NCBI GenBank assembly: GCA_015064505.1
Contig: SVSB01000003.1
Location: 24,122 to 88,121, forward strand
Direction: 5' to 3'
DNA length: 64,000 bases
Source of the DNA: Oscillospiraceae bacterium
Lineage (GTDB): Bacteria; Bacillota; Clostridia; Oscillospirales; CAG-272
Made by a program: the position numbers and the translations under genes. Numbering within the stretch: position 1 is the stretch's first letter; every line of letters begins with the position of its first letter. Positions 29,450-38,590 of the stretch are shown here, in pieces. Under the pieces are notes generated by a model. The model ran no database searches, had not been told where the DNA came from, and was given only the letters and a program-made list of their open reading frames with translations.

Positions 29450-29460
29450 AAGGTTTCGCC

Positions 29461-30045
29461 TTACTTTTTGCCGTATTTTCTTCTGTGAATAATGAAGAAA
29501 ACGAGCCCTGCAACGAATATAAGTGCGCCGATAATCATACCGATAACGGGCACGCCCGATACGGTGCTCGTCATACCGCCAACAACGTCGGCATAACCAC
29601 CGTATCCAAATCCGCCGTCAAACATATCGAACATATTTTCTGCCGTTTTTCCCATATTCACGAACGCGACCGTACCCACCGCCGCAACCAGAAACGTTCC
29701 CGCACCGCCTATCATCATAATAACGCCCATAAGCCAGCCGTACGCGCGCCACATTTTTGCGATGATGCTCATAACCCCGTCGGAGATCTCGTCGGCAACG
29801 CGGGGCGCGCTTTCGTTCTGCTCCGTTTCCTTCGCTTCGGGCTCGCTGTCGTCATCGCATAAAAGCCAATCCGTGGTAACGTTAAAGAGCTTTGCGATAG
29901 CGCCGAACTTTGCAAGCTCGGGAAGCGCCTCACCCGTTTCCCATTTACTTACCGCCTGCCTGGAAACGCCGAGCTTTTCCGCCATTTCCTCTTGAGAATA
30001 TCCCGCCTTTTTGCGGCAGTAATAGATCTTTTCGTGTAGCTTCAT
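29461..30045 (-). CDS. XRE-family helix-turn-helix protein with C-terminal TM segments
   Basis: MKLHEKIYYCRKKAGYSQEEMAEKLGVSRQAVSKWETGEALPELAKFGAIAKLFNVTTDWLL; two hydrophobic segments. Confidence 0.9.
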   Translation of the reverse strand: MKLHEKIYYCRKKAGYSQEEMAEKLGVSRQAVSKWETGEALPELAKFGAIAKLFNVTTDWLLCDDDSEPEAKETEQNESAPRVADEISDGVMSIIAKMWRAYGWLMGVIMMIGGAGTFLVAAVGTVAFVNMGKTAENMFDMFDGGFGYGGYADVVGGMTSTVSGVPVIGMIIGALIFVAGLVFFIIHRRKYGKK

Positions 30046-30111
30046 AGCAACCTCCGTGAAGTGTTTTCTACCCAATGATACAACAAAGCAATAAAAAACA
30101 CTACCAACAAC

Positions 30112-30167
30112 GGCTTGAAAATGCGCAACCGACGGTTGCAAAAGCACTTTCAAGCCGTTTTTTGTTA
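30112..30167. terminator. Hairpin terminator
   Basis: acggcttgaaaatgc...gcactttcaagccgttttttg. Confidence 0.7.
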
Positions 30168-30168
30168 T

Positions 30169-31149
30169 TTACTGTGCGGGATCTGCGGGTGCGGTGTTAC
30201 CGTCCGTGGGAAGATTGCCGAGAATGGGAAGCACTCCCTCGGTGCCTGAAACGAAGTACTCGGGAAGCTTACCGTCCCAACGCTGTATCTCGTAATACTT
30301 TATAAGCACCTCGGTAAGGGTATCCCCAAGCGCCTTGTTGATGGCGGCATCGCGCTGACCTGCGTACTCTGCGGCGTCTGCCTGGATCTTCATTACCTCT
30401 GCGTCCGCCTCTGCCTGAATACGTGCAACCTCTGCTGCTGCCTTTGCGGCGATCTCATCGCGCTCTGCAGTGGCCTCCTGCTCCATTATCTTCTGTTCCT
30501 GCTCGGTCTGAGCCTTAAGATAATTCTGCTGTGCAACCTGCTTTTCCTCTACTGCGTTTGTGAACGCATCGGAGAAGTCAAGATCCTCAATGGCGGTATT
30601 TACAACGACGATATTATAAGCGCCCAGCTCCTTAACAAGTATCTCCGTAATGCGAACGGAAAGCTGGTCACGGCTTTCTATAAGATTTTCCGCGCTGTAT
30701 TTGGAAATAACGCTTCTTACCGCCTCGTGGATACGGGGCTCCATAACTACCTCGTAGTATTTTGTGCCGATGGTCTTATAGATGGTCTGTGCGTTTTCTT
30801 TTTCGATCTGATAGTTGATGGAATAGTTTACGGATACCTCCTGAATATCGCTTGAGAAGCACTTAAGCTGCAAAAGCGCCTTCTGGGTACGGTTATCCAT
30901 AACCACTACGTCCTGAATGGGAAGCTTGAAATGAATGCCCGCTTCGTAGGTAGTATCTTCAACTGCACCGAAGGTAACGAGTATACCCGTGTGACCCGTG
31001 GGTACCTTTGCAATAGAACCCGCAAGAAGCCAGAGAATACCCAAAAGAGCTATCCACTGCTTTTTGTTCTTGCGCCAGGTCTTACCCGTAAAGCCGAGAA
31101 CGACGAACAGCACCAGCATCGTGACAACGCTTAAAATTATCCAAGTCAT
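30169..31149 (-). CDS. SPFH/prohibitin-family membrane protein
   Basis: VPTGHTGILVTFGAVEDTTYEAGIHFKLPIQDVVVMDNRTQ; long Ala/Glu-rich coiled coil EQEQKIMEQEATAERDEIAAKAAAEVARIQAEADAEVMKIQA. Confidence 0.92.
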   Translation of the reverse strand: MTWIILSVVTMLVLFVVLGFTGKTWRKNKKQWIALLGILWLLAGSIAKVPTGHTGILVTFGAVEDTTYEAGIHFKLPIQDVVVMDNRTQKALLQLKCFSSDIQEVSVNYSINYQIEKENAQTIYKTIGTKYYEVVMEPRIHEAVRSVISKYSAENLIESRDQLSVRITEILVKELGAYNIVVVNTAIEDLDFSDAFTNAVEEKQVAQQNYLKAQTEQEQKIMEQEATAERDEIAAKAAAEVARIQAEADAEVMKIQADAAEYAGQRDAAINKALGDTLTEVLIKYYEIQRWDGKLPEYFVSGTEGVLPILGNLPTDGNTAPADPAQ

Positions 31150-31174
31150 AATAGTATCCTTTCTGCCTTAAGGC

Positions 31175-32809
31175 TTATCCTTTTATCTGTTTTTCTACCA
31201 ATCTGCCTCCGCAGTATATCTCGCGGAGCTTGGGTTTTTCGATCTTACCCGTGGGATTGCGGGGAACCTCCGCAAAGATGATCTTGCGGGGTCTTTTATA
31301 GCGGGGCATACCGAGGCAGAACTCGTTTATCTCTTCCTCGGTGGCACTTTCGCCTTCCTTTATTTCTATAATAGCGGCGGCGATCTCACCAAGTCGCTCG
31401 TCGGGAAGACCTATGACCGCAACGTCCTTGATTTTTTCATTGGCACGGAGGAAATCCTCTATCTGTACGGGATAAAGGTTCTCGCCGCCTGTGATGATAA
31501 CGTCCTTTTTGCGGTCAACAAGGTAGATAAAGCCGTCCTCGTCGATCTTTGCCATATCGCCCGTATAGAGCCAACCGTCCTTAAGTATCTCGTTTGTTGC
31601 GGCGGCGTTCTTGTAATAGCATTTCATAACGCCGGGACCCTTAACGGCAAGCTCACCGACCTCGCCGTCGGTTACCTCCTCGCCGCGTTCGTTTACCACC
31701 TTTGTTTCCCAAAGATATCCCGCCTTACCGATAGCGCCGACCTTATGTATGTTCTCCACGCCAAGGTGTACGCAACCGGGTCCGATAGACTCGGAAAGAC
31801 CGTAGTTGGTATCGTACTGATGCTTTGGGAACACGCCGAGCCAACGGGTGATAAGGCTTGGGGGAACGGGCTGTGCGCCTATGTGCATCAGGCGCCAACG
31901 CTCAAGATCGTACTCGTTAAGGGTGATAGTGCCCGCATCAAGTGCGTCAAGTATATCCTGCACCCACGGCACGAGAAGCCATACTATGGTTGCTCCCTCG
32001 TCGCTTGCACAGCGCATTACCCATTCGGGCTTTACGCCGCGCAACAGCACCGCACGGCTGCCCGAAAGCAGACTGCCGAACCAGTGCATCTTTGCGCCCG
32101 TGTGATAGAGGGGCGGAATGCAGAGGAAAACGTCGTCCTTGGTCTGACCGTGGTGCGCCTGCTCCGTCTTTGCAGAGGAAACGAGAGCGCGGTGGGAATG
32201 GAGTATAGCCTTGGGGAAGCCCGTGGTTCCGGATGAGAAATAAATTGCGGCGTCGTCCTCGTCGGTGATCTCCACGGCGGGAGCAACGGAGGAGCAGTAA
32301 TTTACCATCTCGCTGTAATTATCCGCAAAGGGAGGAACGTCGTTTCCGACATAGAACATATGCTTGATGTCCGTAAGCTGGTCCACTATCGCCTCAACTC
32401 TTCCCGTAAACTCGGGGCCGAAGACCAGCACCGATGAATCGGAAAGATCAAGGCAGTACTTTATCTCGTCGGAAGCGTAGCGGTAATTCATGGGCACCGC
32501 AAGCGCTCCCATTTTGAGAATACCGAAGTATATGGGAAGCCATTCAAGGCAGTTCATAAGAAGCACTGCCACCTTATCCCCCTTCTTTACTCCGCGTGTG
32601 AGAAGAAGATTGGCAAAGCGGTTTGCTTTGGTATCAAAATCGCGCCAGGTCATCTCGCGTCGGTATTTTCCGCCGGGGGCGGACTCGATAAGGCTGTATT
32701 CGCGCCAAGTAGCGGGGCGCTTCTGGCTAATTTCCGGATTTACCTCAACAAGCGCAACGTCGTTGGGGTAAAGTCTTGCGTTTTTTTCAAGAAACTCTGT
32801 AATGGGCAT
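31175..32809 (-). CDS. Class I adenylate-forming acyl-CoA synthetase/ligase
   Basis: AIYFSSGTTGFPKAILHSHRAL; DGWLYTGDMAKIDEDGFIYLVDRKKDVIITGGENLYPVQIEDFL; PRNPTGKIEKPKLRE. Confidence 0.93.
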   Translation of the reverse strand: MPITEFLEKNARLYPNDVALVEVNPEISQKRPATWREYSLIESAPGGKYRREMTWRDFDTKANRFANLLLTRGVKKGDKVAVLLMNCLEWLPIYFGILKMGALAVPMNYRYASDEIKYCLDLSDSSVLVFGPEFTGRVEAIVDQLTDIKHMFYVGNDVPPFADNYSEMVNYCSSVAPAVEITDEDDAAIYFSSGTTGFPKAILHSHRALVSSAKTEQAHHGQTKDDVFLCIPPLYHTGAKMHWFGSLLSGSRAVLLRGVKPEWVMRCASDEGATIVWLLVPWVQDILDALDAGTITLNEYDLERWRLMHIGAQPVPPSLITRWLGVFPKHQYDTNYGLSESIGPGCVHLGVENIHKVGAIGKAGYLWETKVVNERGEEVTDGEVGELAVKGPGVMKCYYKNAAATNEILKDGWLYTGDMAKIDEDGFIYLVDRKKDVIITGGENLYPVQIEDFLRANEKIKDVAVIGLPDERLGEIAAAIIEIKEGESATEEEINEFCLGMPRYKRPRKIIFAEVPRNPTGKIEKPKLREIYCGGRLVEKQIKG

Positions 32810-33037
32810 TTTGGGATCCTCGGTATAAATTATATAGATAGTTAAAGCTATAGTAACACTTTTTTGTCGCTTTGTCAATCATTTTGCAAGAACAAGCGCA
32901 AGAAATTGCGTTTTTTCTCTTCTCTACCTTTCGTGGATATTTCGGCAGACTCAAGCCGAAAAATATCAAATAAGCGTTTGTTGCAAAAAAACGATAAGTA
33001 TGCTACAATAAAATCACAACGAACGGAGGTATGAAAA

Positions 33038-33418
33038 ATGAGTATGGAAAAATTCGGTGCAAGACTTGCAGATTTAAGAAAAAGAGCCGAGCTTACACAG
33101 GCAGCACTTGCGGAAAAACTCGGCGTTTCCGACAGGGCCATAAGCAAATGGGAAAACGCGGGCGGATACCCCGATATTACTCTGCTGCCTCAAATTGCCG
33201 ATATCTTCGGCGTTACCACCGACTATCTCCTGCGCGGTACGCCCGTAAAACGCCAGCGTTTTTGCATGGGCTGGGGCGATAACAAATTCAAAGACGCAGT
33301 TAACACAAAGTATCTTGAAAAGGGTTGGCTCGTTAAGGAAATGGAGATTGCAGGCGATGGTGAAGGAGGTTGCAGCTGCGCTCTCGTGCTTGAAAAGGAA
33401 GATTATTACGCACAATAA
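33038..33418 (+). CDS. XRE-family transcriptional regulator
   Basis: FGARLADLRKRAELTQAALAEKLGVSDRAISKWENAGGYPDITLLPQIADIFGVTTDYLL. Confidence 0.9.
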   Translation: MSMEKFGARLADLRKRAELTQAALAEKLGVSDRAISKWENAGGYPDITLLPQIADIFGVTTDYLLRGTPVKRQRFCMGWGDNKFKDAVNTKYLEKGWLVKEMEIAGDGEGGCSCALVLEKEDYYAQ

Positions 33419-33433
33419 TAATGATAAAATAAA

Positions 33434-33500
33434 GTTTTCCGCGCCTTATGGCTTTGTTTCGTTATGAACACAAAACCATAGGGCGCGGATCTTTTATACT
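33434..33500. terminator. Bidirectional hairpin terminator
   Basis: ccgcgccttatggctttg...aaaaccatagggcgcgg followed by T-rich tract. Confidence 0.7.
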
Positions 33501-33501
33501 T

Positions 33502-34782
33502 TTAATTGCTTTCCTTCGGGCGACGGCGGGGCATTTTTATCTTATATATCTCCTCTTGAGCAAGGCGCGCCTTGGCAACGGACTCGCCGTTTTTGGGGAA
33601 GCAGTAGTAAAGCCTTCTGCTGTCACCGATAGATATAACGTCGCCGATCTCGTAGAAGAAAAACTCGGAATTAAGGGTATAGGAGCAGATAGGACTTTGC
33701 TCGTAATGAAGCTTACCGTCGCAGCCGTCAAGCACGAAGCCGTCTGAGGAGTGCTTAAGCCTTCCCTCGCCCACCATATAAATGCCCTTGTAATCGGTAA
33801 GAATGCCGATATCCACGGCGCAATCCAGGAGATATTCGCCGTTTTCCACTTCTTTTCTTACCTCTTCCCTTTCCCAATCGAACCAATGGGGAATATGGTC
33901 TATTACGGTATTGCCGTCCTTAGCTTCAAGTCTTCCAAGATTTGTAAGCTCGTATGTCTTGCCGCAGGCGTGGCAGATAAATTCCGTGCCCTTGCCCTCG
34001 GTCTTTCCCTCGGCGCCGCAGGAAGCACATTTGTAAAGTATTCGCTCAAGGCCGTCAGCGCGGAAGGGTTCGTTTACCTCAACGCCCTTTTCCTGCTGCC
34101 ATTTGAAGTAGTCAAAGCCGAAGGCCTCGTCAAGCACTTCGTCAATTTCGGAAACGGACTTACTTTCGATCTCCTCCGCAGTAAGCAAACAGCTTACCTC
34201 CGCAGACACCTTTACCTTGCGCTTCTGCAGAAGGTTATAGAGCGGATCGCGGGTAAAAGCTCCCTCCGTTTTCACGAACACGACGGGAACTGCAAGCTTT
34301 TTAAGAAGGACTCCCATCTTTCTCGGCAGGGGAGTTGCCCGTCCGTCAAGACTGTAGCCCGCCTCGGGGAACATCAGAACGTTCGTCTTCTTCTCTTTCA
34401 AGGCGTAAGATATATCCTTTATAAGAGTCATATCGCTTACAAACTTCTGTGTGGGTATACAGCCGATCTGACGCATAAGCCAGCTTTTACCCACGAAGCT
34501 GTCAAAGGTGCTTACTATGCAGTGAGCCTTGGGATAAAAAACGTAGGAGGCTATCTCAAGATCTATAAAGCTTGAGTGATTCATAAGAATAAGCCAGGGC
34601 CCCTTACCCGCCGCCTCCATACGTTTGCGTGTAAAGGAAAAGCGCGTTGCAATAAGATCGGGGATGGACGCAATAAGCATTATCGTGCGAAAAAGAATAT
34701 TGGGTCTTTTAGGATCCTTGTGCTTCGGTAACGGGATCGCGCAAGCCTTCTCCAAGGTGGTGTTTATCTTTTTTATCTTCAT
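33502..34782 (-). CDS. 1-acyl-sn-glycerol-3-phosphate acyltransferase-like protein with zinc-ribbon insert
   Basis: WLILMNHSSFIDLEIA (NHxxxxD); MFPEAGYSLDGRATPL; CxxC...CxxC in YKCASCGAEGKTEGKGTEFICHACGKTYEL. Confidence 0.82.
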   Translation of the reverse strand: MKIKKINTTLEKACAIPLPKHKDPKRPNILFRTIMLIASIPDLIATRFSFTRKRMEAAGKGPWLILMNHSSFIDLEIASYVFYPKAHCIVSTFDSFVGKSWLMRQIGCIPTQKFVSDMTLIKDISYALKEKKTNVLMFPEAGYSLDGRATPLPRKMGVLLKKLAVPVVFVKTEGAFTRDPLYNLLQKRKVKVSAEVSCLLTAEEIESKSVSEIDEVLDEAFGFDYFKWQQEKGVEVNEPFRADGLERILYKCASCGAEGKTEGKGTEFICHACGKTYELTNLGRLEAKDGNTVIDHIPHWFDWEREEVRKEVENGEYLLDCAVDIGILTDYKGIYMVGEGRLKHSSDGFVLDGCDGKLHYEQSPICSYTLNSEFFFYEIGDVISIGDSRRLYYCFPKNGESVAKARLAQEEIYKIKMPRRRPKESN

Positions 34783-34984
34783 ATCTGTCCCCTACGGCTG
34801 TTTTCTTCATTTTATCACAATAAACATCCGCAGGCAATAGGAATTAAGCTCTTTTGGTTTGGTTTTTTCGGTAAATCGGGCATATTTTTTGAAAAAAACA
34901 CTTGAATAGTATGCAACATATATGATAGAATCAAACCGTAAGGGTATTTGCCCATATCAAGTACATATGAAAGGAATAATCAAA

Positions 34985-35350
34985 ATGGGAAAGTTTGTTG
35001 TTAGAGAGACCGCAACCGGATTTAAGTTCGATCTGAAGGCAGGTAACGGCGAGGTCATCGCTACCTCCGAGGTATACACCACCGAGGCTGCTTGCATGAA
35101 CGGCATCAACAGCGTAAAGAACAACTGCGTAGGCGAAGTTGAGGATCAGACCGCAGATCCCGTAGTTACCGTTAAGCATCCCAAGTTTGAGGTATATCAG
35201 GATAAAGCCGGTGAGTTCAGATTCAGACTCAAGGCAAAGAACGGCGAGGTTATCGCAACCTCCGAGGGATATAAGGCTAAAGCAAGCTGCCTTAACGGAG
35301 TTGAGAGCGTTAAGAAGAACGCCCCCGATGCAGATACCGTAAAAGAGTAA
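34985..35350 (+). CDS. YegP/DUF1508 family protein with two tandem repeats
   Basis: FDLKAGNGEVIATSEVYTTEAACMNGINSVKNN and FRLKAKNGEVIATSEGYKAKASCLNGVESVKKN. Confidence 0.93.
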   Translation: MGKFVVRETATGFKFDLKAGNGEVIATSEVYTTEAACMNGINSVKNNCVGEVEDQTADPVVTVKHPKFEVYQDKAGEFRFRLKAKNGEVIATSEGYKAKASCLNGVESVKKNAPDADTVKE

Positions 35351-35357
35351 TTACTCC

Positions 35358-35403
35358 GCGGAGGTGTAAAGAAGCGTTTTCTTTACACCTCCTTCTCTTT
35401 TTT
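35358..35403 (+). terminator. Terminator after yegP-like gene
   Basis: ggaggtgtaaagaa gcgtt ttctttacacctcc ttctctttttt. Confidence 0.85.
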
Positions 35404-35462
35404 GTTGAATTTTTGCGTTCGGTGTGTTATTATAAAGAAAATAAAACCTTTTGGAGAAAAAT

Positions 35463-36443
35463 ATGGAATTACTTATATCCGGCTACGGAAAAAAAGGAAA
35501 CGTTAATATCGTAAAATGCGACGAAACGGGCAATGTCACCTGGTCCGATACCGTTGAGGCTCCCAGCTTCGTTATAGTAAGCGGCAACCGTATGTTTACC
35601 GTAACGGAGATCCCCACCGAATCCTATATCCATTCCTATATAAAAGACGGAGAGGGATATAAGCTTATAGACAGTGCCCGCTTTGAGGGCACCGACCTTT
35701 GCCACATCTGCTTTTCCGAAAAGAATATGATGGTATTCGGCGCTTGCTGGGGCAGCGGACATCTGCTTTATGCAACCATTGACGAAAGCGGCAAGTTCAT
35801 CAAGACCGCCTCTATATATCAGGAGCCCGAAAACGACGATCCCGAAATAAAGAGCCGCGTGCATTTCGTGCACGTAAATAAGGCAGAGGACACCCTGCTT
35901 GCCACCAACGTTGGACTTGATATTATATATTTCTATTCCATCAAGGACGGCGAGATCACCCTGAAGGATAAGATATATACCGAAAAGGGTCAGCACCCCC
36001 GCCACGTTGTTTACACCAAGGACGAAAGCGTGCTTTACGTAATTACGGAGCTTTCAAACGAGGTGCTGGTTTACAAGATGCCCGAAAAGAAGCTTCTTCA
36101 GCGCATATCCACCCTGCCCGCAGGCTTTGAAGGAAAGAGCCACTGCTCCGCCATTTGCCTTTCTCCCGATGAAAAGACCGTATACGGCGCAAACCGCTAC
36201 AGCGAGTCCCTTATTTTCTTTGGCGTTGACGAAAAGGGTACGCTTTACGAAAGGCTCCGCCTCCCCTGCGACGGCGAAAAGCCGCGCCATATGGAGCTTA
36301 CGGCAGACGGAAAGAACCTGATCGTTTGCTATCAGGTTTCGGGGGAGGTATGCATAATGCCTCTGGACGACAGCGGTCTTCCCGTGCCGGGCGCACAGAA
36401 GAAGTTCCCCTTCCACGATGCAGCAGGTATCGCGGAACTCTAA
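35463..36443 (+). CDS. Lactonase (6-phosphogluconolactonase-type) beta-propeller family protein
   Basis: GQHPRHVVYTKDESVLYVITELSNEVLVYK; CDGEKPRHMELTADGKNLIVCYQVSGEVCIM. Confidence 0.85.
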   Translation: MELLISGYGKKGNVNIVKCDETGNVTWSDTVEAPSFVIVSGNRMFTVTEIPTESYIHSYIKDGEGYKLIDSARFEGTDLCHICFSEKNMMVFGACWGSGHLLYATIDESGKFIKTASIYQEPENDDPEIKSRVHFVHVNKAEDTLLATNVGLDIIYFYSIKDGEITLKDKIYTEKGQHPRHVVYTKDESVLYVITELSNEVLVYKMPEKKLLQRISTLPAGFEGKSHCSAICLSPDEKTVYGANRYSESLIFFGVDEKGTLYERLRLPCDGEKPRHMELTADGKNLIVCYQVSGEVCIMPLDDSGLPVPGAQKKFPFHDAAGIAEL

Positions 36444-36500
36444 AATGCAATATCGCAAACAAAAACTTGCAAAAACGCCTGTTTTTTTGCCCAAAGCTAC

Positions 36501-36529
36501 TTGACAGCGATGCAAGCTTATGCTATACT
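36501..36529 (+). promoter_or_regulatory. Sigma-70/sigma-A type promoter of the aromatic operon
   Basis: TTGACA (36501-36506), 17-nt spacer, TATACT (36524-36529). Confidence 0.85.
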
Positions 36530-36553
36530 TGCATTCAAGGATAGGTGAACGAT

Positions 36554-36619
36554 ATGAACCGTGTATCTTACTTTGCAGCATACTACTTTTACTTTTACTT
36601 TACGAACCGAAACAAGTAA
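36554..36619 (+). CDS. 21-aa Tyr/Phe-rich leader peptide MNRVSYFAAYYFYFYFTNRNK (not in ORF track)
   Basis: ATG-AAC-CGT-GTA-TCT-TAC-TTT-GCA-GCA-TAC-TAC-TTT-TAC-TTT-TAC-TTT-ACG-AAC-CGA-AAC-AAG-TAA; 9 of 21 codons are Tyr or Phe, placed between promoter and terminator. Confidence 0.85.
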   Translation: MNRVSYFAAYYFYFYFTNRNK

Positions 36620-36694
36620 AAGTTTTTTGCTGCGCTATCTGAAGATTTGATGATTTTTGGTGCCACAGTAAAAAGCTGTGGCACCTTTCGTTTT
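36585..36694 (+). promoter_or_regulatory. Candidate transcription attenuator (pause hairpin, antiterminator, terminator)
   Basis: ACTTTTACTT (36591-36600) complements AAGTAAAAGT (36614-36623); GTTTTTTGCTG (36622-36632) can pair over 11 bp (2 G-U) with CAGTAAAAAGC (36666-36676); terminator GGTGCCACAG-TAAAAAG-CTGTGGCACC-TTTCGTTTT (36659-36694). Confidence 0.8.
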
Positions 36695-36707
36695 ACACGG
36701 AGGCAAC

Positions 36708-37538
36708 ATGAAAATTGCAATATGCGGTCTCGGTCTTATCGGAGGCTCTATGGCAAGGACGTATAAAGCCGCGGGCCACACGGTGCTCGGCATCGACACG
36801 AATAAGGAAACGATGGGCTTTGCTCTTGAAAACGGTATCTGCGACGGCGTGCTGAAGACCGAGGATATAAAGACCTGCGATCTGCTTATCATTGCCATCT
36901 GCCCCAACGCCGCAATAAAATATCTTCATTCCATCGCACCGTATATCGGAAGCGGCTGCACGGTCATCGACATTTGCGGCACGAAGCGCGATATCTGCAG
37001 AGAGGGTTTTGCCCTTGCAAAGGAGCACGGCTTCCGCTTCTGCGGAACTCACCCTATGGCGGGATTGCATTTTTCGGGCATTCATTACAGCCGTGCAGAT
37101 CTTTTCAAGGGAGCTTCCATGGTGCTGGTACCTCCCGAGGATGCGGAGGAAAGCTTTACGGAGCTTATAAAGGAATTACTCGCACCCGCAAGATTCGGCA
37201 GATTTACCGTATGCGACCCCTACGGGCACGACAGAATGATAGCATACACCTCACAGCTTGCCCACGTGGTTTCAAACGCTTATATGAAAAGCCCCACGGC
37301 ACGCGCACATCACGGCTTTTCCGCAGGCTCCTACAGGGATCTTACACGCGTTGCAAAGCTGGACGAAAATATGTGGACGGAGCTGTTTCTTGCAAATTCC
37401 GATTGCCTTCTTACGGAGCTTGATTCTATTATAAACTCCCTTACGGAATACAAAAAAGCTATTGAAGAAAACGACGCAAAGGAGCTTTGCCGCCTTTTGC
37501 GCGAAGGCAGAATTATCAAAGAGGAGACCGACGGCTGA
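36708..37538 (+). CDS. tyrA: Prephenate dehydrogenase
   Basis: MKIAICGLGLIGGSMARTYKAAGHTVLGID; GTHPMAGLHFSGIHYSRADLFKGASMVLVP; TSQLAHVVSNAYMKSP. Confidence 0.93.
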   Translation: MKIAICGLGLIGGSMARTYKAAGHTVLGIDTNKETMGFALENGICDGVLKTEDIKTCDLLIIAICPNAAIKYLHSIAPYIGSGCTVIDICGTKRDICREGFALAKEHGFRFCGTHPMAGLHFSGIHYSRADLFKGASMVLVPPEDAEESFTELIKELLAPARFGRFTVCDPYGHDRMIAYTSQLAHVVSNAYMKSPTARAHHGFSAGSYRDLTRVAKLDENMWTELFLANSDCLLTELDSIINSLTEYKKAIEENDAKELCRLLREGRIIKEETDG

Positions 37539-38581
37539 TGGCATACACAGTAACCGTAAATACATCAAAGCAATATGAGGTTCTTATAGAAAAGGGCGGA
37601 ATTGACAAATGCGGAAAGACGATGCTTGAATATTTCTCCCCCTGCACCGTATGTATCGTAAGCGACTCTAACGTTGCTCCGCTGTATCTTGAAAGGGTTA
37701 AAGCATCTCTTGAAACAAGCGGCTTTAAGACCTGCGAATTCGTTTTTGAAGCGGGAGAGCAAAGCAAGAACCCTGCTACCCTTCTGGAGCTTTGGAGATA
37801 TCTTGCATCCGTGCCTCTTACGAGAAGCGATATGATAGTTGCCCTCGGAGGCGGCGTTACGGGAGATCTTTCGGGTTTTGCCGCCGCAACGTATCTCCGC
37901 GGCGTAAAATACGTGCAGATACCCACCTCCCTCCTTGCAATGGTGGATTCCTCCGTGGGAGGAAAGACCGCAATAGATCTCCCCGAAGGAAAAAATCTCT
38001 GCGGTGCCTTCTGCCAGCCTTCGCTTGTTATATGCGATACGAACTGCCTTGCCACATTGCCAAAAAAGGAGTTTTCCTGCGGTATGGCAGAGGTAATAAA
38101 ATACGGAATGATCGACCGTCCCGTAATCTTCGAGCTTATAGAACAGAACGACGTGGAACGCCTTGTTTACGAATGCATCTGCGATAAGCGCGATAAGGTG
38201 GAGGCGGATGAATTTGACGGCGGCGTGCGTCAGCTTCTTAACCTCGGTCACACCTTCGGTCACGCAGTTGAAAAGCTTGCAGACTTTACTCTCAGCCACG
38301 GTGCCGCCGTTGCTATCGGAATGGTCATTATAACGAGGTACGCGGTAAAGAACGGTCTTTGCCCCGAAGAAGATCTCAAGCTGCTTATAAAAGCCCTTGA
38401 AAAATACGATCTTCCCACCGGAACGGATTTCAGCGCCCAAAAAATTGCCGAAGCCGCAAAGGGCGACAAAAAACGCAAGGGGTCTGCGATCACTCTCGTG
38501 GTTCCCACGGGAAAGAACGGCTCCGTTCTTATAAAGAAGAGCACGGACGAGCTTGAAAGCATAGTAAGCACGGGTATTTGA
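37538..38581 (+). CDS. aroB: 3-dehydroquinate synthase
   Basis: MIVALGGGVTGDLSGFAAATYLRGVKYVQIPTSLLAMVDSSVGGKTAIDLPEGKNLCGAFCQP; LNLGHTFGHAVEKL. Confidence 0.97.
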   Translation: MAYTVTVNTSKQYEVLIEKGGIDKCGKTMLEYFSPCTVCIVSDSNVAPLYLERVKASLETSGFKTCEFVFEAGEQSKNPATLLELWRYLASVPLTRSDMIVALGGGVTGDLSGFAAATYLRGVKYVQIPTSLLAMVDSSVGGKTAIDLPEGKNLCGAFCQPSLVICDTNCLATLPKKEFSCGMAEVIKYGMIDRPVIFELIEQNDVERLVYECICDKRDKVEADEFDGGVRQLLNLGHTFGHAVEKLADFTLSHGAAVAIGMVIITRYAVKNGLCPEEDLKLLIKALEKYDLPTGTDFSAQKIAEAAKGDKKRKGSAITLVVPTGKNGSVLIKKSTDELESIVSTGI

Positions 38582-38590
38582 GAGGAAATA

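Noticed and set aside
30075-30305. Small plus-strand ORFs around 30.1 kb
   Set aside because: Overlap a hairpin terminator and the 3' end of the SPFH gene; no supporting motif.
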